Shown here in pieces: positions 37,501-50,999 of a DNA stretch of 64,000 bases (the first letter of the stretch is position 1; each line of letters starts with the position of its first letter). The DNA comes from Lineus longissimus. Taxonomy: Eukaryota > Nemertea > Pilidiophora > Heteronemertea > Lineidae. Both the position numbers and the translations under genes were made by a program. The notes under the pieces were generated by a model. It saw only the letters and a program-made list of their open reading frames with translations, was not told the origin of the DNA and searched no databases. The stretch is taken from positions 24,629,501-24,693,500 of the forward strand of contig NC_088308.1 in the NCBI RefSeq assembly GCF_910592395.1, given 5' to 3'.

Positions 37501-40500
37501 TGGCAATTCCTTCACTCTATTGAGAATTGCTATATTAATATTCACGAGTTTGTTCATGTATTGGCAGAGAAGTGTATCGTGCGTGATACTCAGAAGTGAT
37601 GCTCGCTCAAGCGGAGGTGCGGTTTGAATGATAAGAAATGCACGACTTTGCTTTTGCCATAATGCAAAAAATGATTGATGGGCGAGATCGTTATCAAATG
37701 ATCACGACTTTCGTTAAAATTCTTACCTTCAGGCTTACTTTCTGCACTTTAGCTCTTTTCGTGGAAGCAGGACGTAAGATTTTGTTTATGTCGGAGCGTG
37801 CAAGTTGATTTAACTCACTATCTTGATGCCAACAGCGGAGTTTTCGAGTTGTACATACCGGCAGAGAACGGGACGCGAGATAACCATAATAACAATCAGT
37901 GGTTGCTAAAGATTGAAGATTTGTCATATGTACATTTGTACCATAGGCCAATGATGTCCAGAATGGCGTCACTTCCTCTCGAAGAAAAAAAGTTTTGACG
38001 CCTTTCATCTCACTGTAGTAGCGCCGACATCACTTTCAACAACGTATTTATAAGCAATACAGGCAACCTGTGCTAATCTAAGCACCTGAGAAATCTTCTT
38101 CTTAGTGCAGTTCTTCCTTCACTTGCATTCTACCTACATATTGTCAATTACTTCACCTGTAGCCTACACTTATCGACCTGTCAATAGTGATCTACCTAGA
38201 GAGGTATGATCTGTAACATACGCACAGTAATGTTCGTGCGTGCACGCCATGTTTACTTCAAATAGTTATCTAGGGATTTCAGCGCAAGGTTCATTGTTTA
38301 TTTTCATTAAACAATATCGGTACGGCACCATCGGTACTAGCAAATGAAGGGAATATACACATCAGGATGGGATCTGTTGGCCTACACATCCGCCATGAAG
38401 ACAGGTTTGTTATCGTACAACGTTATCTCATAACAACTTTACATCTAGTAATTCATACATTTCAACAGCTGATCTAAATCAAATTCCTATAAAACATGTA
38501 TGTTCAACAGCAAAACTAAGGAAGGTATGTTTACTATCTCAACGTAAAGGTTAATTTGAACAGGCGGTCTGTAATTTTTGTTTCTCTCACATTTATGTGT
38601 CTAATGTGATCAGCGCCCGACGACTGCTTAAACTTCGTTTATTTAAAAAAAATAATTTCGATAACCAAGGCATGATGTGCATTATCAACAAACACTCGAA
38701 TGCGATATAACTAGTTTTCGAAGTCTTGAAAAAAAAATCAATCCGTGTACGCACGGTATGCTCACTTCAACACGTTATCTTTCGATATCACGCGCCCTTG
38801 TTTGTTATTCCCAATAATCCAATGTTACATAGCTATAAAGCGCATCTAGGGTTCGACAATTGTATGATATCATTCGTCGATTCTTTTCAGATAACTGCGT
38901 ATGATTTCTTTGTTCTCCACATGTATGTTTGCATACACGTTTATATCTAGGACGCATTTACCGATGATAAAAATGATGCTGAAATAAGAATATTTTTTTG
39001 TGTTTGTACGCAGATACCGTGTTTATAAATCGAAACAGATACGGTATACAATACGTTTTCCATTTATTCTGGCAATGCCGAAAAAAATATCAACTTTACA
39101 GTATGTTTTGCTCTTTGTTTATTGGTGAAGGCTTTCATTATGCATCGATTGATTTAACATTTATAGGATTCAGCGCAGTGCATTTGAATTTGACCTCTAG
39201 TTCAATTGTTAGCAAAGATATTCCATCGAAGAATGTGAGTGAAAAAACTCTCTTGCATGTTTGCATCGAATCATAATCGGTTAAGTTCATAAAATTGTCA
39301 AAATGTATCATTTCCTGAATAATGGCATTAACTGCGCATAACGAAATCAGTGCGGCAAACCATAAGCGGTTCTATTTTCAAAGTCAAAGACAATGTTTTT
39401 TCAACATGCCCTACCCAAAGGAACACACATCGATCATTCGTCCTCGAAACATTATCAAATTAACAATCAGTATTTGAATATTATCAACATATTGAATCGG
39501 TAACCTTTGGGAAAACTATCAAAGCAATATGAAAGTCTTATATACATTTAATATTCGAATCAATCAGATCTTCTTGGTTAACGTTCTAATCTTGATAGAA
39601 TGTACATTATTAACTCGATTTCTTGGCGCAACATTGGTAAACTCATAAGCAGTTAGCGTAATTGTGATTTGTTCTTCGCCCCCTGGCAATGATTTTTGAT
39701 GGTACATTTATCAGGGGTCGATTTGTAATGTTTATACATTATGGAAATGGCTACCTTGGGCGCCATGTGCCCTCTAAAGACTATTTAATGTGCTAATGCG
39801 TTAGGAAGAAGAATCACTGGAGGCTGGAAGATATTCCACTGTGATTGGTTGACTTTAGCTATACACATGTAGCTAGTCTATCGTGTGTGGCTTTTAATAT
39901 TTATCTGTTTAGAGGCATGTTTTAGTTGTGCAAGGCAAGCTGGAGAATTTATCGCAACTGCTTTTCATCATTTACTTTAATCTATGGGCAAAGATAGCGC
40001 AGGAGTTGACAGTAATGCTACCATGAACTTTAGTGCTGAATATGCATCTACATGCAAGAGTCATAATCAGTAGATCAACCTCTTGGCACAAAAAAAACAT
40101 CTGCATCACACCACCCAACACAAACCGCCACAAAGGAAAAATCGATTTCTTAAAAAAATGGATATTCATAATCACGTTTGTAAAAATAAACTAACCTATC
40201 GAATCTATAGATTCTACAACCACGCCCACACGAAACTTCGAAACTCTGCATCACGATGAAAGTACTAAGTGCATCGCACGTCATAGGTTGTTTGTTAACA
40301 GAGGCACTGGTGCAGCAAAGCTAACATGTTAGTCGTGTCATGCAGCTGTATCTCCTGATGATCCAATGAAAACTGTGTCAAAGCTCGAGATCAACAGATC
40401 AACATTGCCCGTTGTTATGACTTCGCCTACTGTTTACTTTATTGTACATGTTGGAGGTCTTGCAGTGGATACTGTGTACACGTTTTGTGATATATGAATA

Positions 40501-42284
40501 TATCTTTAGGAATGGTGTACTTGTAAACAGTAAAATTGGTTTCGATATTAACACTATAGTGTATTCAAATCCTTTTGCCTTGAGAAGACTGAAAAATGAA
40601 AATACTGTTGTAAATCTGAAAAAACCCTCTAGAATTGTGATGACACGGTACCAGTATTTTGTTAAAGAATAAGCTAAATGCATCATGTCTTGTCATAAGA
40701 ATCACTTTAGTCAAGATAAATGTTTAGTTCGATCAAAGTCGTCCCAATGCAACAGTCAGCCAGCACACTGCAACTATAAAACCATTCCTGCAAATACATG
40801 TAAGTGATTACTCGATATGAACGAGTCGGGTTTATACAGAGGTCTATCGCACATCCATTTTCAATTAATTTCAGTGCTTATGGTATGAATCTGTTACTGG
40901 TGAATTATGCAAAGTCTCAGTTTATTGGTGCATGACCGATACATTGAACGGTTGTGGTATTCAGAATGATCAATGTCCTATGAAAAATATCATATTAAAA
41001 AAAGTCAGTATCAACATATCGGCCGTATAGATCCCAATGGGGACTAGATTGTTTGAAGGGACTGTCTGAGTTGGTAACAGGGTCCTACCAGACCAGACAG
41101 ATATGAAATTTCGTGTTTTGACCAGGTTAATTGGAAACTCTAGTTGATTCAAGCCATACAAGCGAATGAAGTCCTTCATGCATCCAGCTGACACACAGCT
41201 AATGAGATCACAGTTGTCCTGGCGCTGTATCGAAATAATTTTAGATGTGGAAGCACGCTTGATAACATTGAGTTTGAGTATTCTTGCACTCACAGGTCTT
41301 CGGGATCCCTTGGCTAGATAATCTCCCCTTCCTCCCGGGTGTCAATGTGGCATCCAGCTTGTCACACATGTATCTGCAGCGGTAACTGAACAAACACCCC
41401 CAAATCCCTAGCTGGAGTCACTGAGTGAAACAGCTACCCAATTCCGCACTAAGTGCATTAATGCATCCTGTACCTTGATGACAGTTCTCTTACCATGCCC
41501 TTAGGGGGATATCCGATCAATGTTCATATCCTGGATATACTCCAGGCATGCGTTCATCTAACAGAAAAATGATCCCATCGAGCAAATCATTGCTATCTTT
41601 TACATTAAAGAGGGAAGTTTATAAAGGACATAAGAAGAATTATCGCCTGAAAATATCTCGTTTGCACGTAAGGAATTAAAAATACAATGGTTTGATAACG
41701 TATGCTGCTTATTATCGGATTTGATATAAATTATGAAGTAGATGGAATATGATACCGGTACCTGGCAAATTATCGTTTTTCTTTACCATCGTTGTCATTA
41801 CAAATCATTTGCAACGTGATGCACTGCAGATATGATGATGCCATTGTTTACATCGTCTGGGTTCGTGTTTTATCAATTAGTGTATGCAGAGGAAGTAACA
41901 CATTGGGACCGCTATGTTTGAGGCGGCATGGACTAGAACTTATTATACAGTCCACATCACAATTGTCATCCCTACGCTTGCCTCATTGGCGTGTCAGTCT
42001 ACACCAAAGCATGGCATTTTAGCTGCTAACGATGGAAACTAACATCTATTTGCCCTTAAGTAGCGCATCATATGTACACGGTTTAGTAAAGAAGATCGAA
42101 ACAGAGAAACTAATAACACAACAACCAAAACAATCATTCTTTATTTACATGTTCACGTAATGCTTTAATGAGAAAGTAGAAAAAGAAGATACAAGTTGTA
42201 GCAATTCATGATGTTTTGGTCATTTGTACATAGTAGTCTTCCTTTTTGGGAAGTGTGTGGTAAATTGTGTGGAGGTCTGGTGTT
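34589..42284. other. Gene-poor stretch
   Basis: No gene supported. Open frames are under 110 codons and lack family marks. TACATGTA occurs at 36608 and 40795. Confidence 0.45.
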
Positions 42285-42440
42285 GTGTAACGTATGACAA
42301 GCGTTGATGTAGATTGGATTTTGAAGCTGAGCTTGGTGCCATGTTGAGGACTGCTGACAGTTTGAATGTGCTGTGAGGTGAGTGACATTTTGACTCGGTA
42401 TTTGATGGAACTGATTAAGGTCGGGTCTTTGATAGTCATT
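42285..42440 (-). repeat. Inverted duplication, left arm
   Basis: Read on the minus strand, this arm aligns with 42681-42838 on the plus strand. The inner 115 bases are about 80% identical, starting with ATACCGAGTCAAAAT here against ATACCAAGTCAAAAT there. A minus-strand frame (42206-42556) stays open through the arm. Confidence 0.75.
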
Positions 42441-42680
42441 CCAATTGAGTCTTGGAGAGATCGGTGAACAGCGAACGATCGAAGTTTGATATATCCCATT
42501 TCTGATAAGTCCTCAGCCACAATATAATGTGAAGGTGCCAAATTCGAAGATAACAATTGTATGTAGTTATGAAAGAACTTAGTGTCGAGTTGAGACCAGG
42601 ACCGAGATCCTCACTTGGAGGGATATATAAAACTTCAACCATATACTGATCTCATCAAGACTCCATTTGTCTCCAGACCG

Positions 42681-42838
42681 TGAGTCAATTCAAATGACTA
42701 TCAGAAAGCTCACTTTTGAAAATACCAAGTCAAAATATCACTTACCTCACAACACATACAAACAGTCAGAAATCCTCAACATGCACGAAGCTCAACTACA
42801 AAATCCCATCTGACTTCATACTTGTCATACCATACACT
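42681..42838 (+). repeat. Inverted duplication, right arm
   Basis: Partner of 42285-42440 across a spacer of about 240 bases. Relative to the left arm it lacks one base after CCTCAACATG, so a frame open in one arm is shifted in the other. A plus-strand frame (42716-43096, 126 codons) runs through and past the arm; no domain is recognised. Confidence 0.75.
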
Positions 42839-45800
42839 TCAGCAGACATAATACGCAATTACCTCATACAATGTACTTCCAACAAAGAAAGCCTACAATA
42901 CAAAGGAACAAGCGCCGTCATAGCCCAATTAAAGGGATCACACATGAATGGTCTATTCAAAGGGATCACACAAAGATGGCAAATAGGGGAAATTGTTACA
43001 CAATTCTTAAAAATCACAGCGGTTGCACGATGTCAGAGAGGAAATCTGTCCTCCTTCGTTGCAGCATGCAATCAAATGGTGTATCTAAAAACGTGACCTG
43101 AGTTAAGGTTTTATCTCCGATACGTGGGCTTGAATTTAATAACAAATGTTTTGCATCATCAATATGGTAGCTGTTTGAACTTGAAACATTCAGGAACGAC
43201 AGGAACATGTTTCACTTGATGATGCCGCAGGCCTGTGTATACTGGGTTTGGTTTCAGACTGACCTAGATTCGGGGAATAGTCAATACGTTTCCATACATG
43301 ACGTCATTTACTGCTTATCACACTGTTCCTGTGGAAGTTCCCCACCGCCATTGTTCTCTATGGAATTCCGCATCTCTGAAACCCAATAACACTACAAACA
43401 GCTCACTCCTTTGAGATGCTGAGATGGCTGTCATAAAGGGACCTTGATCATTGTAACGAATTGATTTGGGTCACCGTTTGAAGTCGGAGCGTTTCCATTT
43501 AGCTTTTATTTCCACCTACGGATAAAAACTTAATACAGGATACGCTGCATTTGAAAGTTCAATTAGGATATTGTGGAGAGCTTCCGTAATGCGTAAATAA
43601 GTAGTTTGGATAGGCATCCGGGGCAAAATATCGAAAATTTCAATAATACGTATACGCTTCTTTTATTTGTTTTTCTTTAAAGAGAGGAATCTAAATGGGT
43701 TTCATCAACAGGTATAGATGTATTGTGTGAGTGTATTAGCCGTGAATGTGAGGCATCTTCTACATTTTGAAACTCAATTATTACTGTATCCCAAAGGAAA
43801 CAACATTCGTCTGGTGATGGTATATATTCCCCGTTCTATAAACTGCTCTAACACATGTATGAATGTGTGTCGACATGAAATAGGTGAAGATTTCGGTTTG
43901 AAGGGAAATTGACATGTGCAGAAATACAAGTACGAGCCCCACTCGATGACAAGTGCGTCGGTTTCGCTGCTATACCAGAATATGGCTGGTCCCGCTTCTC
44001 CATCAAATTGAGTGACAAACAAATCTAATAATAACGTACGCTGAGGTTGAAAATAATGAAATAATTTCTAAGAGCTACCCACTTTAAATGCAGAAACTAT
44101 GAGAAGGTTGGAATACACCTAGATACATGTAAACGTGAGTGCATCTGTCTGTACATCAGTTAATGATTACAAATTCATAGAATATTTGCATCATTTGCCA
44201 AGCCGCACATTTATACTTTCAGGGGTACTTCCTAACGAGAAGTGCATACACCTATAAAGAGGTATACGTTAATGAATGACTCGTGATCTTAGTTTATTCT
44301 GTTCTTGAGCATATTATGTTAGTATTCAGAAATTCTGTAGTGGTAATAAGCAAATTCTATTTTAGACATATATGTCTATAGCGCAAATTCTATTTACGCA
44401 TTGAGCAAACTTAGTTTCGACAAACGTGAATTCTATTTTATGTACAATGTAGTTCCATTTTAAGTTAGAACCATGAGATTGCGCTAATAGCTGCAGTATC
44501 AGGGGACATTGAAATGGAGGGAGTAAAACGTTTGCCGAGATAAGGTTACTAATGACACGACCAATTTTATAACGTAATTTGTATTATTATTTCTTAAAAA
44601 CGCGTACTATTATTCATTGACTTATACTGGAAGCATTATCATTATCCCTTTGGCAAGTTTTACAGCATACTATACGGATGACAGTCAGTTCCGGTGTGTA
44701 CTGTTAGCGGATATCACAATGCATTGTTCAGTGTATTTCAATATTGTTAACTGCACGTCCCCTCTGGGAGGCTGGCATATGTAAGTTCACAAAATCGATA
44801 GAAGACTTACATACGACAACGGATAGACTGTACTTGGATGCACTAGCACTAATCTCTCTGTTAAACAATGTTGGATGACACGAACTGTCCAAGGGCTCGT
44901 TAAACTCCTTCAGTAAATGGTATGCATATTGGTGAGCTATGTCATGGCTCAAACACGTCAGAAATATCGTTGACATTGTTTTCCGGCTCTTATTTATTTA
45001 TTTACACAGTAGACAACGCCAATTCAGTAATATAAAATGTACTAGTATTCTTTATATTTCAAATTCTCACCAAACTGCAGTGTAACATATATTTTCCAAT
45101 GATATCTGTATCATTCCGTATTGATTCAGCATTTTGTGCTTGTATCCACGTGTTTGCCACAATCAGAAATACAAATCTATATTCATATTGTTTTTCTAGG
45201 TGAACTATACGGGTAATCGGTACTCCATTGGTTTAAAAAATCCTTGTTCTTTACCAGTATTGGTTGACCTACAAATTGCAGCCTGCAAGTCAATGCCTTG
45301 AAATACATACTCATTTGACCTTTATAGTGTCACTTACATTCCTTTATCAATAAATAGCTGCTAGTGACGTTCGAATATTCATTTTGCAACATGACGTACA
45401 TGTAAATGAACTCGGCAATTATACAGTACCTAGTACGTGAATACCCTTTTTTCGTTCAGAATTATTGAATAGCAACATGGGGAGGAGGAATGAATTATAG
45501 AGCATCTGTTTATTCTACCTTCATATGGTTTCAATCCAAGATAGCTTTCATTCGTCGTCGCGAATGATTTAAATAATAATAGAGGAAGAGAAGTCCTATA
45601 AGTGACAAATATTTAGAATAGCTTCACTTGCCAACTCGCGAAAAAAGCCTCTAGATAAAAAATGCCATATCTTTGAAGATATCGACAAAGGATTGTTAAA
45701 TCTGATAACAATATCCGAAATACGTCTGAACTCTAAAGCAATCATTCTTAAATATCAGGCAGGTTCAGCTTTGGAAATCTCGTTGTCTAGGTAACGCTGA

Positions 45801-48800
45801 TGCATCTCTTAACCACGCCTAACCAATCAGCATACCGAGAATATCGCTTGCTTGTTCTCCAGTTGATAAAATTACCTCCAGCGACGATGTCAGTTTCCAC
45901 AATCGGCTTTAAATTGTTGTTTGCATCAAAGGCATAAGAGAGAGTCTTTAGATCCAGTATGGTTTGATGTAGCATACTCTTTTAGCTATCGCCGCGATTT
46001 CATATTACGTTTTTCTTTGCTTCGAATCAAGCTTTGAGCATCTTGCTGTCTGCAAGGATTAGAAGTTCTATTTGAGATCTCTCTATCTATGACCTTACCA
46101 AGTCATTGCATCATTGAGTCTTTGAACCGTTCCCTAAAATCTTATCCCTGTCTCACACTTATACTGATAATATCGTTTTTGATGTCGATGTATGACTAGT
46201 AACCCAATGACCTTCCCCATTTACAACATCTTTGAAGTTACTACCTATTTACCATGGTCTCTCGGCCGCGTAACCTGTTTTTACTATGGCTATGACATTT
46301 CTGTACCATTGATGCTTACAATGGGTTTTTAAGTTTGTTTGATGCCTGTACATCCCTTTACCTCGAGACCTTCCACAGATATAGCGCCTTTCAATGTTCT
46401 CCCTTTTATCACGAACTCGTGTCCGTATCATCATCTTTTTACTACGGTGTTAAAGGTGGTTGTGGGTGTCTTTAAAGGGAATGTTGCGGTGTCATGAGAT
46501 ACTTACCTTTAAAATGTAGTAGGTAAAGAGCGTTGAAGTCGAAGACTGCGACGGGAAAATGACAGTCTTTTCGAACCTTGACGGCCGGACCTCTCTTGTT
46601 TTCTTGATGTAATACATTCAGATTGGCCAGATTTGTATGATATACTCATTATTTGTTTCGAAAGTCCTTTTCGGGATAGGTAATGAAGTTACAAATTATC
46701 CGCCTCGCTTCCTATGACCAAGCAACTAATGTCTTTTCCATTACATTACTGATCATATTCTTTGATTGCATGGTTAATTCTGTTCGTCGCTATGACCAGC
46801 TTCAGGTACAGTGCGCTATTACAAAGTGCACGATGGGGGCACACACGGATATGGGTGGAGAGTGGTACCTGTAGATCCATCAATATTAACTTGATCGAGG
46901 CAAGGATTTCACGCACCACATCAATAAATGGCAATCTGACCAGATAGCATTTGTTTGCAATTTCGGTTAGCCAGTTTGATTTGGCGCATTAATGAAAAAG
47001 AATGGACATAGTCGCAATTAATGTACACCACCGTTCATTTTGTTATTGCCGGCTAATTTCGTGTGATGAAAAGCAAAATGATAAACAATGCTATCGGCTA
47101 GACCATTATCCATCGGCAATTGGTTGATGGGTTTTTTCTGTGTTTCAATTTGCCTTGCAGCAACAGGCTTTTTAGATATTAGTCGATTGTAGAGTGGAAC
47201 TGGTATAGTCTGAGTAGGGTTTTAGCTTCTTGTAGATAAGAGCGGTCGGTGTTTGTAGACTGGGCTTAGTCGTGTCCTTGGGCGTGCAATACACGCGCGT
47301 AACGCGAGGTAAATTTGTTTGCAATGTTATTTCTAGCTTTCGAACAAAACAGAGATGTTTAAAAAAATGCCCTGACGATGTTGCACGCAGCACTGCGGGT
47401 ACAGTAAAGTATCCAACCAGGCTGTCATTATCATTATCATTTCATTCCCATTCTGTTGCCTCCTATTTCATATTTCAAATGGCAGAGAAGCTACATAATA
47501 CCATTGTTAAGCAGCACATCACGATCTGGTGGTCGTTTTTTCCGAGGTGGCTAGCAATCTGTCGATCGTTAATGGCCTTTTGCTTCCGGGCTTCGCCACC
47601 ACACATTAGCCAACGTGATCTCATAGCTCTTTATGTCCGTTCCACAAAGGTCGGCCCTTGGAGTATAGATTTTTAAAATATATTCCTGGCTATTGCGGAG
47701 TTTGTAGCTATACCACGCTGATGTTGATTTTTTTAAGTGTGACAAAACTTGGAAAATAAAATTGCACTATTGAAGCATCCAGGAGAGAATCGTGCATTGT
47801 ATTTGGATTGCCTACAACTTGCACTTGTAGAATTACCAATTTACTGTCGCGGGGTATAGAAAGATACGACGAGTACTTCCATTAAACATCAACCTAGTCA
47901 TAAGTCTTTTTCCGACCTCAGTTTTCCAACAATATTCAATCAATATGACCAGAATAATAATATGAATAAGTTTTTTTATACAAAAGCATTCAAAAAATTC
48001 CGTTGCTTTCCCGACGTTTCTGAATACACTATAATTTCCGAACACAGCTTAGAAAGCATGTGTCCTTCGGGAAAAGAAACGCATAGAGGCTGGCGAAAGA
48101 CGAAGGAAATGTCTATCTTTCATGTCGCCTTCGTCCCTAGCGTACATTACAATGATATCATATCGCAATTCAATATGAATCTACAGCACTGCGGGACCTC
48201 TTCTACAATGTCGAAGTGCATTCTTGTGCCTCTTTGTCCTTCAGACCACCAGAGTGTTGGCCTGGTACAAATATTTGATATTCACATGCCAGGATTGTCG
48301 AAAAATGCATACTTTGCCGAAATATTGCTAGTTCACCCACACTGATGGTATTTCATATGTTTTGGATGAAATTTCATATGTACTGGATGAAATTAGATGT
48401 CATGGACGTTCTACTTGATTCCATTCTTAGCTGTATAGACATGCTTTGTTTCTTTCAAGAACCGATAATAGGTGGCACTTCTCTCTTATGAAATAAAGTC
48501 CATGTATCATGTGACATAATTCAAATCGATTTATCTGAAAGAGAAGTTACTTTGGACACGGAAAAACATTTAGTTGTTGACTCTTCTCGATAATTCCTAC
48601 TAACACATATTTCAAATGTGTAACATTATTTTTGACCTGGCACTAAGCAGTCTGTGAAAACATAATCGATGCTTTGTATATATAGGCCAATACCACCAAG
48701 CTATGCCATAGAACGATACAAATCTGCAACTGAAGAAATCCCCGAGTCCTTATATCAGTGCAGCAGTGGAAAAGCGGTCAATACTTTCTCCGACGTCTAC

Positions 48801-49128
48801 GAGTTCGTCACAGCAGTTTTGACTTCCTCCCATCTCCTCTGTCATGCAATGTACTCAATATCTTCCCGAGATGTCCTCATTTATGACTACGTGCCCCCTA
48901 CTATGCTCACCTTAATATCCGGCCCGTCGCTCTCACACTATGGATTAAGTCAGGAGTCTTGAAAAACCTCCGTGGTGATAGCGTGCAAGAGTCGCGCTTC
49001 ATCGAATATTCTACTTCTATGATATTCTCTTATTTGATTTGGCACTTTTATTAACGTGTGCCAGCATGCCATACTGATTTAGAAATGATGTCTCTCCAGG
49101 TCTGGTGTGTTGGAAACGATTAACTGTT
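42839..49128. other. Gene-poor stretch
   Basis: No gene supported. Two overlapping open regions at 47.2-47.7 and 47.9-48.3 kb reach 127-134 codons; the first lacks an ATG at its start and neither shows a known domain. TACATGTA occurs at 44126 and 45398. Confidence 0.4.
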
Positions 49129-49307
49129 TACACTTCCGCATATATGGGTGTGATGCAGTTCTGCAATTTTTTTGCCTCCTCTAACAAACTGTATGGCCTG
49201 GATAATTGTCTGTCAGATCGTGCACAGAGGTTTTTAAAATCCTTTGGAAAGACTTGATGATCCGGAATAGTACTCTGAATAGTTCCCTCCTCATGTTTCA
49301 GCTCTGC
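49129..49307 (-). CDS. Terminal exon candidate, unknown product
   Basis: On the minus strand a pyrimidine-containing stretch and acceptor (TTTTGGCAG) are followed by 59 open codons to a TAA. The peptide is polar and charged, starts ELKHEEG and includes RSDRQLSRPYSLLEEAKKL, which looks helix-forming. An adjacent upstream frame (49291-49563, minus) is Arg- and Ser-rich and shows a weak, uncertain likeness to integrase-type transposon proteins. Either could be a relic of a mobile element. Confidence 0.2.
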
Positions 49308-50999
49308 CAAAATCGATTTTCAGGTAAGACGGCTCCAAAAATAGGGTAGGACGAATTCTCCTGGGGTCTACAATGCTCTGCTGCACCAGGCGGTCTCTTA
49401 TCTGCTTCGAGTGAGCACTTTTAATGGAAGAAAGAAAACGTAAAGAACCGGAATAACCTCGGACGATACCCCAGTAGCTGCTTCTTGAAGTCCACCTACT
49501 CCAAAATCCATTTCCAGGTAAAGCAGCACCAACGTCTTGGCCATGATAGATGAATTGGATCAATACCTAGTGTGACTCCTCCAGTCTTGTCAGCCATGTT
49601 GAGATATAAACCACAATCAAGTTATCGATCTCTGCTGATTGGTAATTATTCTGCTGATTAGGTTTCATTAATCAATATTTATTCAGAGGCTGCTTCGTCA
49701 TGGTGTGTCAGGCAAGGACCAATGACTTTGTATCCTGATGCTCGCTTGCTCCATTGATCGTGCTTCGCCACTCGGTGTGTTCTGGGGCGACGACCGATGA
49801 CTTTATTCGTGACTTTGTGAATTTCGAGTGATAAAAGCAATGATGGCTTAACTTTTATTCATTGCCTTTTAACTTTCTCTCAGCGTATAATTCACCAGTG
49901 GTTAGACGCCAGGTTTTTATCGACAAAAACAGAAAAGATACTTTAGTCAAACTAACGAGTTATGGGTATTCTCACCTAGCGAATACACCTGTTGCAGGCA
50001 TTTGGCATTCCCCTGACATTTATCAGACAAGAATTCAATTTTACAAGGTGAAGCCTTTAATAGCGAGGTAATTTTCAACCTGTTTGTTTTCGCTCTCAAT
50101 TTCCACCACGGTAAACAAGAGTTTTTGAAGTTTCTAATGAGAATGTCGAAGGTATGTCTCAGTCAGTTTACCTAAACCATCATGCTGATAATCATAACAT
50201 TCTACAGGAATCGGGCTTCGCTAAAAATAAAACCAGCCATTTTTAAGAGAGGATTTAATCTCGTTTCTGAGATACGTGTACGCGTATATCTATGTCTTGT
50301 TAATTTATAGGCTAGAGCACCTCGACTCTCTAAAGCTTGCTCATCAATATATTTTCTATTCGAATGAACTGCACAATCTCACAGAATGTCACGCCTACGG
50401 ATGAATTGGACTATTGTACAGCGCCTATAATATGTGCCCAGCCTTGATTGAACTCGTTTAAGAGCCTTTTTAAAATCACAGACCATGGCAACGCCTTGAG
50501 GGAGATTATTGACTGCATAAAACATACTGTCACCCGCCTTCTCAAGCAAGACGAGTCTCCTCCATCACTCTCCATCTCGATTAATATTAAACCCGAGCTT
50601 ACGGTTGGAAGCCAAGAACGAGCCGGCTGCACTGGTTGTTTTTGAAATTAAGGTTGAGATTTTCGGAGTAGAATGAAACGGACAACTTGATTTCATACAA
50701 ATGTGTACGTTGTTCGGCGTATAAATGTACCGCTTTCTGTATTGTATTATCTTCGTAATGTTATTCTAAAAAAAGGATTATGTTTCTCCGCGCAGACCAT
50801 CAACTTGAACATTGTCATTTTTCTGCTATTTGTCAAGATACTTGCCCCAGCTCTCGATATTCGTACTATAAAAAGCACAAAATGACGATACCTGATTGTG
50901 ATGGTCAGCAGAGTAAGAACCCACCACATCCGTCGTACTAGACAATTCAACCCCTGCAGTCCACTCTTCGCGATTGCCTGCTTTCAATTACCTTGATTA

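Noticed and set aside
41240-41420. Minus-strand frame ending in a CxC-x6-C-x3-C pattern, at first sight like endothelin
   Set aside because: The spacing differs from endothelin (x7), there is no signal peptide or dibasic processing site, and the frame is short. Probably chance.
41450-41560. Plus-strand piece with YLDD resembling a reverse-transcriptase motif
   Set aside because: Flanking frames are broken and no other RT motif is visible.
47272-48345. Open frames of 134 and 127 codons
   Set aside because: The first begins without ATG; neither has a domain, splice support or clear coding composition. Lengths like this occur by chance in 64 kb.
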